Notes: generated from the letters alone by a model not told the origin. Counted from the stretch's first letter, positions 14,150 to 23,646 are shown. The stretch: DNA of 38,180 nt from a bacterium (GCA_021811315.1 JAJZPF010000028.1:1-38180); one strand, 5' to 3'. A program made the numbers and translations.

Positions 14150-16348
14150 TTAAATTTTCGCGCGCTTCAGCCGCAGGGAATTCATTACTACCGAGACCGA
14201 GCTGAGCGCCATCGCGGCGCCGGCGGCCGACGGCGGGATGACCACGCCCCACTTAGGATAGAAAACCCCGGCGGCCATGGGGATAAGAACGATATTGTAG
14301 GCGAAGGCCCAGGCCAGGTTCTGGTTGATGGTCCGCTTTATCCTCTTCGAGATCTTCACCGCGGTTATCACGGAGCGCAGGTCGTTGTTCATCAGGGTGA
14401 TGTCGCTCGAGTGCACGGCCACGTCGGTGCCGGAGCGCATGGCCATGCCGAGGTCGGCCTCGGAAAGGGCGGGCGCGTCGTTGAAGCCGTCGCCCACCAT
14501 AGCGGTGCGCTTGCCCAGGGCTTTGTAGCGCATCACCAGGCGGCGCTTCTCCTCGGGGAAGATCTCGGCGTGGAAAGTCTTTATCCCGATCGCGGCGGCC
14601 GCGTGGGCCACCACGGCCTGCCGGTCGCCGGAAGCCATCACGGGCTCGATGCCCATCGCTTCGAGTTCCCTGATTATTTCGGCGGCCTCGGGGCGCAGGA
14701 CGTCGGCCAGGCGGCCGTAGCCCATGAACTTCCCGTCGAGCGCGGCGAGGAGCACGGAATCGGACGAAGCGGTGATCTCGGCGCGGACGGCGGGCGGGAC
14801 CGGCAGGGGCAGTTCGTCGAACCATTTAAGGCTGCCCACCACCATTTCCCCCCCGGCCGCGTGGGCGCGCACGCCTTTCCCCGGCACGGCTTCGAAAGCG
14901 GTCAGGGCGAGCGGCTTTACTTTGGCTTCCCTGGCCTGGCGGCGCACGGCCTCGGCGAAAGGATGCTCGGATTTTTCCTCCGCGGAGGAAAGGAGCTGCA
15001 GGAGCTTTTTCTCGGTAGTCTCGAAAGGGTGAAGGCTTTCCAGGCGCATCCGGCCCTCGGTCACGGTGCCGGTCTTGTCGAAGATCACCACGTCCACGCC
15101 GGAAGCGCGCTCCAGGACGTCGGCGTTGCGGATAAGTATCCCGGCGGAAGCCGCGCGGCCGAAGCCGACGGCGACGGCCATCGGCACGGCCAGGCCCATC
15201 GCGCAGGGGCAGGCCACGGCCAGCACCGCGGCGAAGATCCCGGCGGCCCGGGCCAGGTCGTAATAATGGAACCAGAAACCCGCGGCCGTGGCGGCTATCA
15301 GGAACACCGCGGGCACGAACCAGGCGGAGATCCTGTCCACCATGTGCTGCACGGCGCTCTTCTCGGCCTGGCTTTCCTCGACGGCGGTAATGATCTTCAT
15401 CAGGACGGTGTCTTCGCCCACGCCCTCGGCGGTGAATTCGAGCGCGCCGGTCTTGTTGATGGTCCCGGCGTAGACGCGCGCGCCGGCTTCTTTCTCCACC
15501 GGGACCACTTCGCCGGTAAGGAGGCTTTCGTCCATGGCGGAGGCCCCGCCGGTTACCCGGCCGTCGACGGGCACCTGCTCGCCGGGGCGCAGCAGCACCA
15601 GGTCGCCGGGCACGATCTCGGCCACGGGCACGGTCTGCTCCTTGCCGTCCCTGAGGCGCCGGGCGAACTTGGGCGCTATCTTGAAAAGCTTGGCCACGGC
15701 CTCGCCGGCCTTGTTCTTGGAGCGGGCCTCGAGCCAGCGGCCGAGGTTTATAAAGGTCACGAGCATGCCCACTTCGTGCCACTGGGCGTGGTAATGCATC
15801 CCGGTGCCGGGGAAGATAGTCACGATAACGCCGTAGAAATAGGTGACGCTGGTGCTGAGCGAGACCAGCGAGTTCATGTCCGCCGTATGGGCCTTCAGGG
15901 CGCGCAGGAAGCCCTGGTGGAAATGCTTGCCGGCGAACCACCAGGCCAGCCCGGCGACGGTCATCATTGCGTAGGGGTTTATCGGCAGGACCAGGTCCAG
16001 GAGCAGGAAGCTGGTGAACAGCAGGCCGAGCAGGAAGCGCTTCAGGAAGACGTTCTTTTCCCGCTCGAGCTCTTTCAGGGCGGTGTTCTCCGCCGAGCCG
16101 GCCGACTCGGAGAAGGCGAGGGCCTTGTAGCCGAGCTCTTCTATCCTGCCGGAGATGCCCTTCGCGTCGGCGAGGGCCGGGTCGTAGGAAAGGAAAGCCG
16201 TCCGGGAGGGCAGGTTCACGGACACGCCGGCCACGCCGGGCAGGGAATTAAGGCCGTTCTCCAGCCGGGCCACGCAGGAGGCGCAATGCACGCCCTCGAG
16301 CGGGATGACCGCGCGCTTGAATTTCTTGTCCGGTACGGCTTTATCCAT
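14150..16348 (-). CDS. copA: Copper-exporting P1B-type ATPase
   Basis: A 732-residue inner-membrane pump that exports Cu(I). One N-terminal HMA domain carries GVHCASC (Cys22 and Cys25). The core has the TGE actuator loop (278-280), the metal-path CPC motif (380-382), the phosphorylated Asp in DKTGT (424-428), a SEHP motif and GDGFNDAP. About eight membrane segments are spread in the usual P1B pattern. CPC plus CxxC suits copper or silver rather than zinc. A His-rich stretch between segments (GTGMHYHAQWHE) is present. It sits 9 nt before queF and 33 nt after the peptidase gene; the latter spacer is a heptad repeat. No copper regulator or chaperone gene is nearby. Confidence 0.94.
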   Translation of the reverse strand: MDKAVPDKKFKRAVIPLEGVHCASCVARLENGLNSLPGVAGVSVNLPSRTAFLSYDPALADAKGISGRIEELGYKALAFSESAGSAENTALKELEREKNVFLKRFLLGLLFTSFLLLDLVLPINPYAMMTVAGLAWWFAGKHFHQGFLRALKAHTADMNSLVSLSTSVTYFYGVIVTIFPGTGMHYHAQWHEVGMLVTFINLGRWLEARSKNKAGEAVAKLFKIAPKFARRLRDGKEQTVPVAEIVPGDLVLLRPGEQVPVDGRVTGGASAMDESLLTGEVVPVEKEAGARVYAGTINKTGALEFTAEGVGEDTVLMKIITAVEESQAEKSAVQHMVDRISAWFVPAVFLIAATAAGFWFHYYDLARAAGIFAAVLAVACPCAMGLAVPMAVAVGFGRAASAGILIRNADVLERASGVDVVIFDKTGTVTEGRMRLESLHPFETTEKKLLQLLSSAEEKSEHPFAEAVRRQAREAKVKPLALTAFEAVPGKGVRAHAAGGEMVVGSLKWFDELPLPVPPAVRAEITASSDSVLLAALDGKFMGYGRLADVLRPEAAEIIRELEAMGIEPVMASGDRQAVVAHAAAAIGIKTFHAEIFPEEKRRLVMRYKALGKRTAMVGDGFNDAPALSEADLGMAMRSGTDVAVHSSDITLMNNDLRSVITAVKISKRIKRTINQNLAWAFAYNIVLIPMAAGVFYPKWGVVIPPSAAGAAMALSSVSVVMNSLRLKRAKI

Positions 16349-16356
16349 ATAATAAA

Positions 16357-16384
16357 TCGAGAGTCGGGAGTCGGGGGTCGACTA
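16357..16384. repeat. Heptanucleotide repeat (four units)
   Basis: Four 7-nt units TCGAGAG, TCGGGAG, TCGGGGG and TCGACTA fill the copA-peptidase spacer and reach into the peptidase stop codon. Confidence 0.65.
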
Positions 16385-17197
16385 TCGCTGCACTTCGAGC
16401 TTCCAGGCTTTTTCCAGTTCGGGCAGGGACTTCCACAGGCCGGAATAGGTGTCTTCGAGCGCTTTGTCCACGGTGGCGCCGTCGCGCAGCTTCCCGAGGA
16501 AGATGGAGAAGCTGAACGAGCCGCCCTGCTTTATGAGGAAGCCCGCCACCGAGCCGGCCTGGGCGTACCAGCGGTCCACGCTGCGCTGGCTTTCGTTCTG
16601 CGGGACCAGGTTTATCATCTGGGAGAAAGGGATGGGATTGGGCGCCACGCCGGAGCGCACGCTGTCCGCGTAAAAAGCGGCCGAGGCCTGGTTGGAGCGG
16701 CTTTCCTCGTAGACCGCCACGCCCTCGTTAAGCCAGCGCAGCGAGCCGGACTGGGAGAGGCCCATGAATTCGTTGAAGACAAGGTGCGTCATCTCGTGGC
16801 CGATAGTGGCCTTCAGGCCCTCCCCCTCGTACAGCAGGAGGGCGTTGCCGTAAGCGGCGCCGCCCGACCAGCCCGGCTGGCCGGTCTTGGCGTGGTACTC
16901 GTCGGCGTCGCGGTAGATCGTCACATTGTAGGGCCGGGCGGGCACGAAGGAATAAAGGCCCAGGTCCTGCATGATGCGGGTATAGTTCTCCTCGAGGAGC
17001 CCGGCGTTAAGCAGGGCGGAGGAGGAAGTGTAGGCTTTCACGGCGAAATGCGCGGTCTCCTCGGTCTTGTAGCCGGGGTCCAGGCCCTGGTAAGGCGCCT
17101 CCACCGGCTGGGCGATGGCGGCGGCCGGCGAGCCATCCACGGGGATATCCACGCAGGCGCAGCAGGACAGCAGGAGCAAAGCGAGAAGTGTTTTCAT
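16382..17197 (-). CDS. Peptidase MA-like zinc metallopeptidase, lipoprotein
   Basis: A 271-residue exported protein. A short signal ends in LLLLSC, with Cys12 the likely lipidated residue. The zinc site is HEMTH (134-138) with the third ligand Glu158 in WLNEGVAVY, the gluzincin arrangement of the peptidase MA family. The region before it (NVTIYRDADEYH) and the C-terminal helices (GSFSFSIFLGKLRDG, DKALEDTYSG) also fit that family. It probably acts in the periplasm on an unknown substrate. It follows the glycosyltransferase fusion gene by 20 nt and is in the same leftward string. Confidence 0.82.
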   Translation of the reverse strand: MKTLLALLLLSCCACVDIPVDGSPAAAIAQPVEAPYQGLDPGYKTEETAHFAVKAYTSSSALLNAGLLEENYTRIMQDLGLYSFVPARPYNVTIYRDADEYHAKTGQPGWSGGAAYGNALLLYEGEGLKATIGHEMTHLVFNEFMGLSQSGSLRWLNEGVAVYEESRSNQASAAFYADSVRSGVAPNPIPFSQMINLVPQNESQRSVDRWYAQAGSVAGFLIKQGGSFSFSIFLGKLRDGATVDKALEDTYSGLWKSLPELEKAWKLEVQR

Positions 17198-17217
17198 AGT
17201 CTGTGGGCGCGGCTTTC

Positions 17218-19347
17218 CTAGTAGAGCTCGATCATTTTTTTGGTTATGCGCAGGCCGGAGACCCTGATGCCGTACGGGTTATCCGAGAAATCCAGCCTGA
17301 AAGTGAAGAGCTGCAGCAGGTAAGGGGACAGCGTGATAGGGCCGAGGACGAAGAACAGCGGCTTCGCTTCCAGCACCGCGCCGTCCTTGATGGACAATTC
17401 GAAATCGGCGTGCAGCCTGCGCCCGCGGGCCAGGGCGGAAACGTCGAGATTCCCGTCGAGGGTTATCTTCAGGTCCGTGAGGAAGGGGTAGCGCTCCGCG
17501 AGGTAGCGCTCCACCGCGTATTCGGTGATCTTGGCCGAGGTCACTTTTACGCCGCCGACGCCGGCGGGCACGAAAGGGTTCAGCGAGGCGCTCGCGGCGG
17601 AGAGGCCGCTGATGTCCAGCGTAAGGCCGTAGATATCCCCGCCCAGGAGCAGGGCCGCCGGGGCGAAAAGGTTCGCCGAGGCGTAAACGCCGGTGGCCTG
17701 GTCGAAGCCGGAAAGCTGCAGGGTGGCGTCCTCGATGCCGAGCGGGCCAAGAGTAAGGTTCCTTACCTCGTGCGTCCCGTTCCCGAGGAACATCTCGGCG
17801 GAAGGGTTCTTGACGTAGACTTCGGCCCTGGAGGTGTCGTTCAGCTCCAGGTCGGCTTTTTTATCGAAGACGACGGGGAACCAGGTTCTGTTCTTCAGGG
17901 CGGAGAAGGAAGCCTCCGTCGCCGAGGGCTTCTCGCCGAAGCGCGGGGTCTTATGGATAAGGACGAAAGCGCAGGCGGGGCAGGCGGGGTTGTCTGCGAA
18001 TTTGACCTGGAGCGGCGACTTGGCGGCGGCGAAGCGCAGGGCCCCGGAGTTAAGGTTCTCGTCGCCGTAGATCCCGGCGAGGCCGCCTTTGAGCGGGGCA
18101 TTGTTCTCGAGGAGGGCGAGGAGCTCGGCGGAGCGGAAGTCGCCGGCGGGCGGCGGCGGCAGGCCGGCGAGCGGGTATTTGCCGCCGAAGGGGCGCACCA
18201 GCCCGGACTGGTTCACCGCGCCCAGGGTCAGCACAAGTACCAGCAGGTACTTGCGGGCCTGGTGGGGCGTCATCACCGGCACGGCGATGGCCAGCGGCAG
18301 GAGCGCCGGGTAAAGCAGCTGCGGGTGGCTGCCGCGCACCACCCAGGTCAGAAGCAGGTAGGGCGCCCAGAACCAGGCGGCCACCACTTTCTTTTTTTCA
18401 TAGGGCATGAAGACCGAGTAATACATCCAGGTCAGCCCGGCGGCGCCGAGGAGGAAAAGCGGGAGCCCGGCGGCGGACACGCCCAATTTTAAATAATGCC
18501 AGAAGCCGTTATAGTCCCCCCACAGCGGGACCAGGCCGGCGGCCACGGCGGCTATGGCGAACAGATACCAGGGCAGGTTCAGGATCACTCCCGGGAACAT
18601 GCCTTTGAACAGCTCGTCGCGGCTCGACGGGTTGGCGAAGCCCTCTATGATGAAAGGCGCGAGCGGCAGGGCGTAGAGCCAGAAGAACCTGTGCGAGAAA
18701 AAGCCGAGGCCGAGGCAGACCGCGAAAGCGAAAGACCACTGGGGATGCTCGAACTCGTCGGAGCGGATATAGCAGGCGTAAACCGCGGCCGCCAGCGCCA
18801 TCAGCGCCATCTCCGGGGCCGGGCGGCGCGCCGTCTCGAGCACGAAAGGGAAAGCGAGGGCGAAAGCGGCGCCGAACCAGCCGGCCATATTGGGGCGGCT
18901 TCTGCGGACGGCCAGGAAGATCGCGAGCGCGAGCACCAGCATGTAAAAAGAATTCACGACGATGAGCGCCAAATTGAGGTCGCTGGTCAGGTAGTTCAGC
19001 ACCGGCACGTAGGACAGGTAATAAAGCGGCGGGTTTAGCGTAAGATCGGAGAACTCTGGCTTGAGGAGCGCCCAGAAGCCCTGGCTTTTCAAATAGGCCG
19101 CGTAGCGCAGCACGCCGCCGAAACTTTCCGCGTCGGCCTGGTTGAAGAAGTAGCCGCGCCTGAAGGCCCACTGGGCCAGGAGCAGGGCGTGGAAAAGCCA
19201 GATAGCGCCCAGGACGAGCAGCCCCGTGGAAAGTTTCTCCCTCCCGGGCCGCACCAGTTCCTTCTCGAAGAGGAGGCTTTCGAAAGTCATCCTGGTAGCC
19301 AGGAATTTTTTCCGCCAGGGCGAGAGGTTGTCGGTGTCTTCTGACAT
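17218..19347 (-). CDS. Membrane glycosyltransferase (GT39/PMT-like) fused to a C-terminal LmeA/DUF2993-like domain
   Basis: This 709-residue protein starts with a cytoplasmic segment (1-40), then about ten membrane spans (about 42-380). The first periplasmic loop holds NQADAESFGG and LNPPLYYLSY, typical of GT39/ArnT-like enzymes that use polyprenyl-phosphate sugars. A soluble periplasmic part follows, with a CPAC pair. The last 220 residues are all-beta, contain repeated GxLDVS-like strands and end with PYGIRVSGLRITKKMIELY, resembling the LmeA/DUF2993 lipid-binding family. The domain calls are by eye; the C-terminal one is the less certain. It lies between the TPR lipoprotein and the peptidase, 14 and 20 nt apart. 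A single-chain link of sugar transfer and lipid binding would be unusual. Confidence 0.68.
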   Translation of the reverse strand: MSEDTDNLSPWRKKFLATRMTFESLLFEKELVRPGREKLSTGLLVLGAIWLFHALLLAQWAFRRGYFFNQADAESFGGVLRYAAYLKSQGFWALLKPEFSDLTLNPPLYYLSYVPVLNYLTSDLNLALIVVNSFYMLVLALAIFLAVRRSRPNMAGWFGAAFALAFPFVLETARRPAPEMALMALAAAVYACYIRSDEFEHPQWSFAFAVCLGLGFFSHRFFWLYALPLAPFIIEGFANPSSRDELFKGMFPGVILNLPWYLFAIAAVAAGLVPLWGDYNGFWHYLKLGVSAAGLPLFLLGAAGLTWMYYSVFMPYEKKKVVAAWFWAPYLLLTWVVRGSHPQLLYPALLPLAIAVPVMTPHQARKYLLVLVLTLGAVNQSGLVRPFGGKYPLAGLPPPPAGDFRSAELLALLENNAPLKGGLAGIYGDENLNSGALRFAAAKSPLQVKFADNPACPACAFVLIHKTPRFGEKPSATEASFSALKNRTWFPVVFDKKADLELNDTSRAEVYVKNPSAEMFLGNGTHEVRNLTLGPLGIEDATLQLSGFDQATGVYASANLFAPAALLLGGDIYGLTLDISGLSAASASLNPFVPAGVGGVKVTSAKITEYAVERYLAERYPFLTDLKITLDGNLDVSALARGRRLHADFELSIKDGAVLEAKPLFFVLGPITLSPYLLQLFTFRLDFSDNPYGIRVSGLRITKKMIELY

Positions 19348-19361
19348 TTATCGGGGCTCCG

Positions 19362-20309
19362 TTATTTCCGCTTCTTCCTCGCCGGCGCGGCGGGCTTCTC
19401 GAGCGCGTTCAGTTTGGCCTGGTAAAGCGAGGCGGACTTCGGGGAAAGTCCGGCGGCCAGCCTGTACTGCGCCGCCGCGTTCCCCTTGTCCTTCAGCGCC
19501 GCGTAGATATCGCCCATCAGCCCGCGGAGCTGGTAGGAGTCGGGTTTAACCGCCGCGGCTTTCGACGCGGCCCGGAGCGCGCCTTCGAGGTCCCCGGCTT
19601 TATAAAGAGCGAAGCCCAGCCAGTAGGCGTAGACCGGGTCTTCGGGTTTAAGCCCGGCGGCTTTGGAGAATTCCTGCGCGGCGCCGGGATAGTCCTGCAT
19701 ATAATACAGCGCCTTGCCGCGCTCGAAAATAGCCAGGGCCGCGGCGGGATTGAGGGCCAGGAGCGCGTCCAGGTCCGCCAGCTCGGCGGGCAAATTGCGG
19801 GCTTTGCGCGCGCAGAGGGCGCGGTGGTAATAAGCCATCTGGAATTTATCGTTGAGCTCCAGCGCCCGGGTGAGGTCGGCGGTGGCGCCGGCGCAGTCCC
19901 CCAGCTTGTAGAACGAGAGGCCGCGGTTGAGCAGCGCGAAGGAATAATCCGGCTTCACGCCCAGCGCCTCGGTGAAAAGGGCCACGGCCTCGCGGTAGTT
20001 CTCCCCGTCCATCAGGAGCGCGCCGAGGTTATTGTAGGCGGGCAGGAAAGAGGCGTTAAACTCTATTGCTTTGCGGTAATCGATGCCGGCTTTCTGCCTG
20101 TCGCCCTGCCGCTCGAAGGCCAGGCCGCGCGAAGTGAGGGCCTCGGGGTAATTCCTCCGGAGGAGCAGCGCCCTGCTGTAGTTCTCGAGGGCCTCGGTAT
20201 CCTTCCCGGCGGCGAAAAGGTAATTCCCCCGCTCGAAGTAGAACTCCGGCGACCTGTTGCACCCGGCCAGCCCGGCGGCCAGCAGCGTGATTAAAAGTAT
20301 TTTCTTCAT
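19362..20309 (-). CDS. TPR-repeat lipoprotein
   Basis: The lipoprotein signal ends in LLAAGLAGC with Cys17 lipidated (315 residues in all). The rest is made of about eight tetratricopeptide repeats, for example EFYFERGNYLFAAGKDTEAL, YPEALTSRGLAFERQGD and YSFALLNRGLSFYKLGD, then a basic Ala/Pro/Lys tail (APARKKRK). TPR proteins bind other proteins; the partner here is unknown, but neighbouring envelope genes suggest the periplasmic face. Its ATG overlaps the stop of lspA by 4 nt (ATGA), which fits translational coupling with the enzyme that matures lipoproteins. Confidence 0.85.
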   Translation of the reverse strand: MKKILLITLLAAGLAGCNRSPEFYFERGNYLFAAGKDTEALENYSRALLLRRNYPEALTSRGLAFERQGDRQKAGIDYRKAIEFNASFLPAYNNLGALLMDGENYREAVALFTEALGVKPDYSFALLNRGLSFYKLGDCAGATADLTRALELNDKFQMAYYHRALCARKARNLPAELADLDALLALNPAAALAIFERGKALYYMQDYPGAAQEFSKAAGLKPEDPVYAYWLGFALYKAGDLEGALRAASKAAAVKPDSYQLRGLMGDIYAALKDKGNAAAQYRLAAGLSPKSASLYQAKLNALEKPAAPARKKRK

Positions 20310-20797
20310 AATTTCCCCGCTCCCTGATTCCCGACCCCCGGCTCCCGACTCTTCTCCCCGGCTTTCTCGTCCTTCATCCCCAGCGCCAGCAGCACCGCCC
20401 CGACCGTAATAGCGCTGTCGGCGACGTTGAACACGGCCGGAAAAAAAGAGAAGTCGAAATAATCGATCACGAAGCCGTAGGCGATACGGTCATAGATGTT
20501 CCCGAGCGCGCCGCCCAGGACCAGCGCCAGCCCGAGCGCGGCGGCCGGGCCCTGCGCCTGTATCCGCCGCCGCAGGTAGAGAAGCACGGCCACCAGCGCC
20601 GCGCTGAAAGCCAGGAAGAACAAATTGCTGTCCTTGAACATCCCGAAAGCCACGCCGGTGTTCTGGGCGTAGGTCAGGCGGAAGAAGGACAGGACTTCCA
20701 CGGACCTGTAAAAGACCGTCTTCAGCACCCAGGCCTTCGAGGCCCGGTCGAGCAGGAACACGGCGAGTATGATGGCCGGTACGGCTAGTTTCCTCAT
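20306..20797 (-). CDS. lspA: Lipoprotein signal peptidase (signal peptidase II)
   Basis: A 163-residue inner-membrane aspartyl protease that cuts prolipoproteins. Four membrane segments; conserved parts are YAQNTGVAFG, GNIYDRI (Asp) and FNVADSAI (Asp), the two catalytic aspartates. I chose ATG 20797, which overlaps the ileS stop by 4 nt; the longer frame upstream lies wholly within ileS. The last 16 residues (SREPGVGNQGAGKL region) are encoded by a heptad-repeat element (20326-20353) and are probably not part of the fold. ileS-lspA is a common gene pair in bacteria. Confidence 0.94.
   Translation of the reverse strand: MRKLAVPAIILAVFLLDRASKAWVLKTVFYRSVEVLSFFRLTYAQNTGVAFGMFKDSNLFFLAFSAALVAVLLYLRRRIQAQGPAAALGLALVLGGALGNIYDRIAYGFVIDYFDFSFFPAVFNVADSAITVGAVLLALGMKDEKAGEKSREPGVGNQGAGKL
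20326..20353. repeat. Heptanucleotide repeat inside the 3' end of lspA
   Basis: Four degenerate 7-nt units (complements of TCGGGAR) lie within the coding end of lspA and supply the last residues of the protein. Same family as 2791-2825 and 16357-16384. Confidence 0.55.
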
Positions 20798-23616
20798 CCT
20801 TTGGGCGCGTCCTCCATGGCTTTGGCGCAGCGGCCGCAGACCCCGGCGTGGGCCTGATTTGAGCCGACGTCGCGGCGCCACTGCCAGCAGCGGGGGCACT
20901 TGGCCCCTTCGGCCTTGCTCACTTTCACTTCAAGCTCCGGGGCGGCGGCGTCGAGCTCGACGGCGGCCTCGGAGACGATGGCCACCTGCGGCCAGAGGTG
21001 CCGCGTGGTTTCGAGGAAAGCCTTGGTTTCGGGATTCGAGGTGCGCAGGATTATCCGGGCCTCCAGCGAGGAGCCGACGGCGCCGGTCTTGCGGACTTCC
21101 TCTATCGCCTTGGTGACGGTCTCGCGCATGGCCATGATCTTCGTCCAGCGCTCGAGCAGGGCCTGGTCGGCCCAGGAGGCCGGGAACACGGGATAATCGG
21201 CCAGGAAGACGCTCTCTTCCAGCGCCGGGTCGATCTCGGCCCGGGCGGTCTTCCAGGCTTCCTCGGCGGTGAAGGAGAGCACCGGGGCGCTCATCTTGAG
21301 CATCGCGGTGAGGATGTCGTGCAGCACGGTCTGCGCCGAGCGGCGCTCGGGCGCGTCGGGGCTGAAGGTGTAGAGCCGGTCCTTGAGCGAGTCGAGGTAG
21401 AAGGCCGAGAGGTCGAGGATGCAGAAGTCGGCCACGGCCCTGATAGCCGGGCGGAACTGGTAGTTCTCGTAATGGTTCCGCACCGAGGCGACGGTGACGG
21501 CCAGGCGGGCGCGGATATAGCGGTCCGTCTCTACCAGTTTGTCGTCGGGGACCCGGTGTTTGGCCGGGTTGAAGTCGCTGAGGTTGCCCAGCAGGAAGCG
21601 CACCGTATTGCGGATCTTGCGGTAGGTGTCGATGGTCCCGGAGAGGATCTTCTCGGAGATGCGGATATCGTCGCCGTAGTCGCAAAGCGCGGTCCAGAGG
21701 CGCAGGATCTCGGCGCCGTATTTCTGGATGACTTCCTGCGGGGCCAGGACGTTGCCGGTGGATTTGTGCATCGCGCGGCCCTGTTCGTCGAGGACCATGC
21801 CGTGGGTGAGCACGGCTTTGTAGGGCGGGTGGCCGTTCAGGGCCACCGACGGGATGAGCGAGGTCTGGAACCAGCCGCGGTGCTGGTCGGAGCCTTCCAG
21901 GTACAGGTCGGCCGGGAAGAACTCGCCGGCGCCCAGCATGCCGCCCTTCAGGACGGCGTACCAGGAGACGCCCGAGTCCAGCCAGACGTCCATGATGTCT
22001 TTCTCTTTGGAGAATTTCGTCCCGCCGCAGGAGCATTTCTGCCCGGGCTCCATCAGTTTCTCGACGGGCTCGGAGAACCAGAAATCGCTGCCTTCGGCGC
22101 GGACGCGGTCTTCCATCTTTTTGAGGAAAACGTAATCTTCCTGCACCTTGCCGCATTCTTTGCAGTAGACGGCCAAAATGGGCGTGCCCCAGTAGCGCTG
22201 GCGCGAGAGGCACCAGTCGGGGCGGGTCTTGAGCATGCCGGTCATGCGGCCGTGGCTGGCTTCGGGGATCCAGTTCACGCCGTCGGCTTCTTTCATCAGC
22301 TTCCCGCGCAGGCCGTCGCGGTCTATGGTCAGGAACCACTGCTCGGTGGCGCGGAAGATGACGGGCTGCTTGCAGCGCCAGCAGTGCGGGTAGCTGTGCT
22401 CGATCTTCTTCAGGGCCAGCAGCAGGCCGTCGGCCTTCAGGGTCTCGACCACTTTGTCGTTGGACTCGAAGACTTTCATGCCCTCGAAGATCCCGGCGTC
22501 GGCGTTGAATTTCCCGTCCTCTTTGACGGGGCAGAAAATGTCCAGGCCGTGCTTCTTGCCGGCGTGGAAGTCTTCCTCGCCGTGGCCGGGGGCGATGTGC
22601 ACGATGCCGGTGCCGGTGGACATGTCGACGAAATCGGTGGAGATGACCGGGCGCGTGAAGCGGCGGGCCTCCGGGAGATGCGGCTCCAGGCAGTGGTGGT
22701 ACTTCAGGCCCACGAGCTTTTCGCCGGGGATAAGGTCGCCCTTCACGGCTTCCAGGCCGGTGGCGGCCAGGAAAGCGTCGGCGAGCTTGTCGGCGACGAT
22801 GAGGTACTGCCCGCCGGTCTCGAGCACGCGGTAGTCCTCCGTCTTCGCCACGGCGGCGGCCATATTTGAGGGCAGCGTCCAGGGCGTGGTGGTCCAGATG
22901 ACGATTGAAGCGCGGTTCTTCGCCACGGCGGCGAGGCCGTCGGGCAAAGTATCCAGCGGGAATCGGACGTAGATGGACGGGGAGGTCTTGTCTTTGTACT
23001 CCACTTCGGCGTCGGCGAGGGCCGTTTCGCACGAAACGCACCAGTAGATGGTCTTCTTGTCGCGGTGGATATGGCCCTGCTCCAGGAGCTCACGGAAAGC
23101 CTTTATCACCGTGGCCTCGTACTCGTTGGTCATGGTGATATAGGGCTTGTCCCAGGCGCCCATTACGCCCAGGCGCTTGAACTCCGTGCGCTGCAGGTCG
23201 AGGAAGCGGGCGGCGAATTCGCGCGCGCTGCGGCGGAAAGCTGGGATGTCGTCGATGTGGCGCTTGCCCATCTTCATCTCTTTCAGGAGGGCCTGCTCGA
23301 TAGGGAGGCCGTGGCAGTCCCAGCCGGGGACGTAAGGGGAATAGAAGCCCAGCATGGAGCGGGACTTCACGATGATGTCCTTGAGGATCTTGTTGAAAGC
23401 GTGGCCGATGTGGATGTGGCCGTTGGCGTAGGGCGGGCCGTCGTGCAGGACGTAGGGCTTGGCGCCGCGGCGCTTTTCGAGCATCTTGCCGTAAAGGTCC
23501 AGTTTCTCCCAGGCTTCCAGGATGCCGGGCTCTTTCTGGGTGAGGTCCCCCCTCATGGAGAAAGAGGTCGTGGGCAGGAAAACCGTTTTCGAATAATCTG
23601 TGTTTTGAGTGGTCAT
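20794..23616 (-). CDS. ileS: Isoleucyl-tRNA synthetase
   Basis: A 940-residue class I synthetase. The HIGH motif is HIGH (69-72) in PPYANGHIHIGH. The KMSKS loop reads AMHKSTGN, a variant in which Met-His replaces the usual Met-Ser. The editing domain (about 180-400) has TTPWTLPSNMA and GTGIVHIAPGHGEED. The C-terminal zinc site has two cysteine pairs (CPRC and CGRC). Length is normal. A Shine-Dalgarno AAAGGA lies 10 nt before ATG 23616, and a GTATAAT promoter with an upstream T-run starts the long leftward gene string ileS-lspA-TPR-glycosyltransferase-peptidase-copA-queF. Confidence 0.97.
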   Translation of the reverse strand: MTTQNTDYSKTVFLPTTSFSMRGDLTQKEPGILEAWEKLDLYGKMLEKRRGAKPYVLHDGPPYANGHIHIGHAFNKILKDIIVKSRSMLGFYSPYVPGWDCHGLPIEQALLKEMKMGKRHIDDIPAFRRSAREFAARFLDLQRTEFKRLGVMGAWDKPYITMTNEYEATVIKAFRELLEQGHIHRDKKTIYWCVSCETALADAEVEYKDKTSPSIYVRFPLDTLPDGLAAVAKNRASIVIWTTTPWTLPSNMAAAVAKTEDYRVLETGGQYLIVADKLADAFLAATGLEAVKGDLIPGEKLVGLKYHHCLEPHLPEARRFTRPVISTDFVDMSTGTGIVHIAPGHGEEDFHAGKKHGLDIFCPVKEDGKFNADAGIFEGMKVFESNDKVVETLKADGLLLALKKIEHSYPHCWRCKQPVIFRATEQWFLTIDRDGLRGKLMKEADGVNWIPEASHGRMTGMLKTRPDWCLSRQRYWGTPILAVYCKECGKVQEDYVFLKKMEDRVRAEGSDFWFSEPVEKLMEPGQKCSCGGTKFSKEKDIMDVWLDSGVSWYAVLKGGMLGAGEFFPADLYLEGSDQHRGWFQTSLIPSVALNGHPPYKAVLTHGMVLDEQGRAMHKSTGNVLAPQEVIQKYGAEILRLWTALCDYGDDIRISEKILSGTIDTYRKIRNTVRFLLGNLSDFNPAKHRVPDDKLVETDRYIRARLAVTVASVRNHYENYQFRPAIRAVADFCILDLSAFYLDSLKDRLYTFSPDAPERRSAQTVLHDILTAMLKMSAPVLSFTAEEAWKTARAEIDPALEESVFLADYPVFPASWADQALLERWTKIMAMRETVTKAIEEVRKTGAVGSSLEARIILRTSNPETKAFLETTRHLWPQVAIVSEAAVELDAAAPELEVKVSKAEGAKCPRCWQWRRDVGSNQAHAGVCGRCAKAMEDAPKG

Positions 23617-23646
23617 TTGCGAAGTCCTTTATAATTACAAGTATAA

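Noticed and set aside
13721-17221. Very long plus-strand open frame (1166 codons) opposite queF, copA and the peptidase gene
   Set aside because: It is a shadow of GC-rich genes on the other strand; its Gly/His/Ala-rich translation has no fold-like pattern, while the minus-strand frames have complete motifs.
20798-20899. N-terminal extension of LspA
   Set aside because: It lies inside ileS; ATG 20797 gives the normal length and a 4-nt overlap with the ileS stop.
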